Origin: Isotricha intestinalis
Taxonomy: Eukaryota > Ciliophora > Litostomatea > Vestibuliferida > Isotrichidae
Assembly (NCBI GenBank): GCA_023807065.1
Contig: JAJJLU010003814.1
Coordinates: 1 to 29,826, forward strand
Reading direction: 5' to 3'
DNA: 29,826 nucleotides
The notes beneath the pieces are model-generated. The model saw only the letters and a program-made list of their open reading frames with translations, searched no databases and was not told the DNA's origin. Position 1 is the stretch's first letter. Each line of letters opens with the position of its first letter. Shown in pieces: positions 25,359 to 29,826 of the stretch. The position numbers were made by a program, and so were the translations under genes.

Positions 25359-26429
25359 TTATTGATTTATATAAAGAGAATAACAATCTTCATGAAAAAA
25401 AATAATTTTTTCATTTAAAATATTATTATGAGAATATTCATTATAATAAATTAAAGGAGGATAAAATAATTTATCAATTAAATTAAATTTAAGTATTTTA
25501 TTACATAATCCACATTCTTGTTTAAATAAATTAGAATAATAAGAAATAATTTTTAAAAAATATAAAATTTTTATATAATGATTTTTATAATCTCTCATTT
25601 CTAAATTTAATAATTGTAATCTTTGAATTAAAAATTTCTTTAATTTTGCATATATAATAAATTTACTTGAAGTTTCTAAACTATAAATTTTTTTTTTTTT
25701 AAAAATAGAATATCTATTTTTATAAAAAGAATAAAGTTCTTTTTTTCCTCCAATATTTAATTTAATGTTTTCCAAATCATAATAAAAAAAAATATTAAAT
25801 AAATTTCTAACTGAAAAAAAAATTGTAAGAGGAAATTCAGTAAGATTTTTATTTAAAAATTTTATTTTCATGTTTGGAAAAAAAGATTTAATAATTAGAG
25901 TAATTTTATTATTTATATTAATTTCATTAATATTTTGATTTTTTAATTTATCATTAATTTCTTTTTCTTTTTTTCTAAATTCATAACTAATATATTTATA
26001 ATCAGTTTTAATTTGATTTTTTACATAATCTTTATTATATTCATTATAATAATTAAATTCATTATAATAATTTATCAAAGAAAATTGAGAAAAATGAAAA
26101 AAAATAAATCGACTTAATTCTATATTTTGTTCTATCTTAAAAAATTTATAAAAATCTTCTTGAAGAATAGTAAAAGTTGGATTATTAGGAATTATTTTTT
26201 TATAAAAATCTTTATATTGATTTGTTAAATTTATTATTTTTTTTATTGATTCATATAATTTCTCAAAATTATATTCAATTCCATTTTTATTATTTGAATA
26301 AAAATCTTTTATTAAATTAAAATATAGTTTTCTTAATGAAAATATAAAATTCACATATTGTTTTAAATAATTTTGATTTTGAAATAAATCTTGAAAAATG
26401 TCTTGAATATTTTTTGATGTGTTTTCCAT
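25359..26429 (-). CDS. MED27: Probable Mediator complex subunit 27
   Basis: MED27 is a tail-module subunit of the Mediator complex that couples transcription factors to RNA polymerase II. The 356-residue protein is helical in its first 130 residues, has a Lys/Asn-rich linker and ends with Cys306-x-x-Cys309, a Pro-Pro (about 324-325), and His346-x-x-Cys349 close to the C-terminus. This C-x-x-C-x-x-x-L...P-P...H-x-x-C arrangement is the conserved C-terminal zinc-binding signature of MED27 (C-x-x-C-x-K-x-L...L-P-P...H-x-x-C in animals and plants), and the total length is in the family range (about 310-420). The rest of the sequence is too diverged to confirm by eye. Alternative: another small zinc-binding protein with a similar tail. 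Confidence 0.55.
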   Translation of the reverse strand: MENTSKNIQDIFQDLFQNQNYLKQYVNFIFSLRKLYFNLIKDFYSNNKNGIEYNFEKLYESIKKIINLTNQYKDFYKKIIPNNPTFTILQEDFYKFFKIEQNIELSRFIFFHFSQFSLINYYNEFNYYNEYNKDYVKNQIKTDYKYISYEFRKKEKEINDKLKNQNINEININNKITLIIKSFFPNMKIKFLNKNLTEFPLTIFFSVRNLFNIFFYYDLENIKLNIGGKKELYSFYKNRYSIFKKKKIYSLETSSKFIIYAKLKKFLIQRLQLLNLEMRDYKNHYIKILYFLKIISYYSNLFKQECGLCNKILKFNLIDKLFYPPLIYYNEYSHNNILNEKIIFFHEDCYSLYINQ

Positions 26430-26702
26430 TTAAAAATAATTTTAAAAATACTAATTAAATATTAAAGGACAAATTAAAAAAATAAAAATAATGAAAATAT
26501 TTTTTTTAAAATATATTTAAAATATTATACTTCAATTCACTAAATATTGATTAAAGATTTAAAAAAAAGAAATAATTATAGAAATTAAAGAATTAAATAA
26601 TATAATAAAAAAGAAATGAAAAAAAAAAGATTTTCAAAATAATAAAAATAAAAAATTAAATTTCTAAAAGAATTTAATTAAAATTAATTATTAAATAATA
26701 AA

Positions 26703-27713
26703 ATGTCTTTATTATTTATTTTAAAAATTCTATATTTAAATTTTCACAAAATAACTTGTTTCCAAGAAGAAATATCAAGATATAATTATTATCAATTAAT
26801 AGAAGATTTTTCATTTGATGAAAAGGAAAATAAAAAAAATATAAATAATTTCATATTATACAAAGATGCAGAAACAATAAATAATTCAATAATAAAATTA
26901 ACAAATAAAAATAATTTATCTTCATATGGTTCAATAATATATAATAAAACTTTTAATACATCAATTTTTCAATATCAAACAAAAATAAGTTTTCATCCAA
27001 AAAATGAAAATTCTTCTTTTTTTTCAATTTTTTTTTTGTCAAATTTTACAAACTCAGAAATTAATTTTAATACATTAATAAATGGATTTGGATTTATTTT
27101 CTTTACTGATTTTAGATTTCAATATAGAACTTTAATTAAATTAGTTTTTGCCAAAAATGAAAAAATTTTTGATGTTATTTATCATAAAAAATTTTTACAT
27201 AATAATTGCCTTGAATATAATATTACTGAAAGAAAATTAAAAATTGAAATTTATTATGATTTTCTTTTAAAACATATTTATTTAGCTTATGATACTCCTT
27301 TTAAATTAGAAAAAATGTGTTTAAGTTTTTTACAAAATGATGAAAAAATTGATAGAATGAATTTTTTGGAAAATTCTAATTTTAAAATTGCTTTTTTTTC
27401 TTCGAATTTTGAAAAAAATTTCTCTGATTTAATTAATAAAAAAAATGTCACTTTACAAGATAATATTTTTATTTATAAACAAAGAGTTTTTAATCTTAAT
27501 AAAGATTATAAAAATAATTTTATTATCAAAGAAAAAGAAAAAAAAGATAATTTAAATAATGTAAAAATAAATGAAAAGTCTTATATTAAAAAACAAGAAA
27601 ATATAAAAGAAAATGCAAAAAAAAATTTAATTACATTTTTTATATTATTTCTAATAATAGTTTTTACAACAATACTATTTAAAAGAATAAAAAATAAAGA
27701 AAAAATAATATAA
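26703..27713 (+). CDS. Type I membrane protein with L-type (legume-like) lectin domain
   Basis: 336 residues. The N-terminus is hydrophobic and ends near a Cys (about 1-20, signal peptide). The luminal part (about 27-240) has the legume-lectin order seen in ERGIC-53/VIP36: an N-terminal Y-x-L-x-x-x-F strand, I-x-LT followed by S-Y-G-S-I-I-Y-N, a strand F-Q-Y-Q-T-K-I-S-F, and N-G-F-G-F-I-F-F-T-D in place of the usual D-G-F-A-F-W-Y-T. Two Cys around 190-207 could form the conserved disulphide. A Lys/Asn-rich stalk is followed by one membrane helix (309-326) and a short basic tail (KRIKNKEKII). Relatives are cargo receptors that carry glycoproteins between ER and Golgi. The tail lacks KKxx or a terminal FF, and the carbohydrate-site Asp is changed, so sugar binding is doubtful. 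It is a diverged member. Confidence 0.6.
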   Translation: MSLLFILKILYLNFHKITCFQEEISRYNYYQLIEDFSFDEKENKKNINNFILYKDAETINNSIIKLTNKNNLSSYGSIIYNKTFNTSIFQYQTKISFHPKNENSSFFSIFFLSNFTNSEINFNTLINGFGFIFFTDFRFQYRTLIKLVFAKNEKIFDVIYHKKFLHNNCLEYNITERKLKIEIYYDFLLKHIYLAYDTPFKLEKMCLSFLQNDEKIDRMNFLENSNFKIAFFSSNFEKNFSDLINKKNVTLQDNIFIYKQRVFNLNKDYKNNFIIKEKEKKDNLNNVKINEKSYIKKQENIKENAKKNLITFFILFLIIVFTTILFKRIKNKEKII

Positions 27714-27738
27714 AAATTTAAAACCCTAAATATGAACA

Positions 27739-27870
27739 TTAATTCAGAAACATTAAAAAAAAATCTTCAGAAATTTTATTAACATTACTATTTAAATTAT
27801 ATTTAATTAAATCATTAATAAATAAATAAATATCTTCATCACAAATTATTAAATTTAAAAATTTTTTCTT
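27739..27870 (-). pseudogene. Short minus-strand coding remnant
   Basis: About 43 codons read LIICDEDIYLFINDLIKYN and on to a TAA, with ordinary amino-acid composition. The frame breaks upstream, where another frame (AKYYIINIKEKIF) continues for about 15 codons. It could be the decayed 3' end of a gene. The family is not recognised and chance is possible in so short a piece. The following stretch to about 28211 shows nothing. Confidence 0.3.
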
Positions 27871-28211
27871 TTATGTTAATAATATAATATTTTGCATTCA
27901 ATTAAAAAGATTTTCACTTTCTTTGTAATTTTTCAAAACTTTTTTAATTAATAAAAAAATATCTAATTAAATAAATATAATTATTATTTTAGGCTAAATA
28001 ATTAATACTTGAAAAAATCAGTAGAAATGAAATTCTATTTAAATAACTTTAATTATTAATAATAAATGTCTTGTTTTAAATCATTTGACTTATTAACTTA
28101 ATATAACAGATTAATATATTAAATAAAAATATTTTTTATTAAATCAAATTTAATTTAAAATTTATATTTAAATATTTTTCACTTTAAATTATAAAAAAAA
28201 ACGTTCAATAA

Positions 28212-29826
28212 AGAGTTAAAAATAATAATAAATCATTAATTGAAAAAATCGTATCATTTCGAGCAAATTCAATATCAAATATATTTTCAGATAAAAATAA
28301 AATAACTTATAAATCTCCTTCTTTAATTTGTGGCGGGAAAAATATTAATGAATTAATTCTTAGTGAAAATAATTTGGAGCAAATAAAAATAAAAATAAAT
28401 TATTAGAAGTAAAAGACAAAAAAGCCTTAACAGAAGAAAAAAAAAATAGAAAATAAATTTCCTAATGAAACTTTTGAAGAAATTCAATATGAAAATAATT
28501 CAAAAGAAGAAATAAAAAAAGTAAAACAATATATTGATCATATTAACGAAAATATTTATTCAAGAAATAAATTATTAAATGAATCAAAAGATTATATTTT
28601 AAATTCGGATACAAAGAAAATTTTTTCAATGATGAAAAAAAAAGAAAAAGAAGAAAAAAAAATAAACATGAAGAAAAAAAGGAATAACTCTTTGTTAAAA
28701 AGAAGAAAATATATTGAATAAATGAAAATAAATTGATGAATAAATTTCATAAAAAAGAATGAAATATGATTATTATGATAATCAAAGAATAATTCTTTAA
28801 AAAAAAAATTTTTTTTATTACAAGAAAATAATGCAAGATATGAATCAATTATTTTAAGAAAAGAAAAAGAAAATTTAGAAATGAAAACAATTTTTGAAGA
28901 TTATGCAAAAAATAAAAATGAAGAAATTAATTTTAAAGATTTTAAAATTAAAAATTTAAATAATAATAGTTCTAATTGTAAAGATTTAATAAATGAAAAA
29001 GAAAAAGAAATTTTAAAATTAATTTCTGAAAAAGAAGAATTCATTAAAAAAGAAAAAGAAAATTTCGAACAAATCAAAAAATTAAAAAAAGAAAATGAAG
29101 AATTAAGTAAATTTTACTTTGAAAAATCCAATTCTTTTTCTCAATAAAGAAAATAAAAAAAATGATGAAAATATTATTATATTAAAACCAATTAAAATTA
29201 TAATTTTTGAAGTTAAAAAAGATTTAGAAGATAAAAAAAATAATAATAATGAAAGTGTTTTTGGTGATAATGTGCCTGATGAAAGGAAAGAAGAAAAGAA
29301 ATTAGAAGAAAAAAAAGTAAAATAGAAGAAAATACAGAAGAAAGTCAATTTGATGGTGTTATAGTGGTCAAAAAAAACGACAAAAAAGAAAAAAAATCAA
29401 AAAAATTAAAACTAACAATAAATCCACAAATGATCATAATTATTTTGATAATAATCCCGAAAATAATAATAACATTAATAATAATATAAATGATAATAAT
29501 ATAAAAAATAAGAATATAAATAATAATAACATTAATAATAATATAAATAATTTTATATAATGACAAATTAATCCTTTTCTTAAACTTCCATCATCAACAA
29601 GAATAGCAAATAATAATATTCCTTTTTCAAATAATCAAGTCGATAATAAAATTAATCCATTTTATTTTCCTTCTTCAAATAATAATAATAATTTTCCTTT
29701 TAATAATCAATTAAATATTTTTTCAAATAATAATATAATGAATAATAATAATGATAATGATAATGTTAATGATATTGATATGAACGAAAATATAAATAAT
29801 AATACTTTTACTTTTCAATTAAATCA
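28212..29826 (+). pseudogene. Coiled-coil/Asn-rich protein gene broken into about eight frames, runs off the window
   Basis: Consecutive plus-strand segments read like one protein but in changing frames. 28212-28406 is a non-repetitive start with SPSLICGGKNINELIL. About 28375-28455 is Lys-rich. About 28448-28721 is helical (NETFEEIQYENNSKEEIKK). About 28815-29147 is coiled coil (MKTIFEDYAKNKNEE). Further pieces are 29119-29325, 29325-29440 (EESQFDGVIVVKKN) and 29420-29560 (poly-Asn). About 29571-29826 is Asn/Phe/Pro-rich (NPFLKLPSSTRIANNN) and open to the end. Most breaks lie in or beside A-runs, and no GT...TAG gaps of the right length bridge them. This is a decayed gene, or a real gene with homopolymer sequencing errors; every other long gene here is intact, which favours decay. 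Function unknown. Confidence 0.55.

Noticed and set aside
27721..27730. AAACCCTAAA resembling a plant-type telomere unit
   Set aside because: A single copy inside the window, not at an end and not repeated.
29345..29566. Minus-strand Ile-rich frame of 73 codons
   Set aside because: It is the complement of an AAT/AAC repeat in the broken Asn-rich gene.

Overview
This is a eukaryotic nuclear window with extreme AT bias. Intergenic DNA is almost pure A/T, and codons almost always end in A or T. The gene set points to a ciliated protist, most likely a ciliate. It includes an axonemal dynein regulatory complex subunit (DRC1), a plant/alveolate-type calcium-dependent protein kinase, a very large PAS-containing multispanning receptor of the TmcB-like class, and a full ABCA-type transporter. 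All long genes read through with the standard code: glutamine is CAA, no TAA, TAG or TGA is read as sense, most genes end in TAA and the kinase ends in TGA. That excludes the Tetrahymena/Paramecium code. A standard-code ciliate, such as a litostome/rumen-type lineage, is my best guess, but this is inference.

Layout. Positions 1-517 hold the 3' end of a permuted papain-fold cysteine hydrolase. Positions 716-20157 are gene-dense: DRC1 (minus, three exons), an SLC22-like MFS transporter (minus), an RluA/RPUSD2-type pseudouridine synthase (minus), an ABCA transporter (plus), an unrecognised coiled-coil protein (minus, two exons), a CDPK (minus), the PAS receptor (plus) and a 64-residue protein phosphatase 1 inhibitor-3 homologue (minus). 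Gaps are 60-180 bp except for about 400 bp before the kinase 3' end. Two pairs are head to head, with 61 bp (pseudouridine synthase/ABCA) and 146 bp (CDPK/PAS receptor) between start codons. I found three introns of 28, 29 and 44 nt by matching reading frames across GT...TAG gaps. They restore N-terminal exons to DRC1 and the coiled-coil gene and join the two main parts of DRC1.

Positions 20158-23633 are a gene-poor, A/T-only island. It contains one small secreted cysteine-containing protein gene (21402-21768). The reading frame of that gene is interrupted at a CTT-TGA, with the next frame continuing to a hydrophobic tail. An inverted, decayed copy of its 5' half and promoter lies about 0.4 kb away.

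Positions 23634-27713 return to ordinary genes: a Pumilio/PUF RNA-binding protein (minus), a probable Mediator subunit 27 (minus) and a type I membrane L-type-lectin-like protein (plus). From about 27740 to the window end there are only broken reading frames: a short minus-strand remnant, and a plus-strand coiled-coil/Asn-rich protein split over several frames. The latter is either a pseudogene or an assembly with homopolymer errors.

The genes do not form an operon or an obvious single pathway. Themes are ciliary structure (DRC1), Ca2+ and phosphorylation signalling (CDPK, PP1 inhibitor, PAS receptor), membrane transport, and RNA-level control (PUF, pseudouridine synthase).
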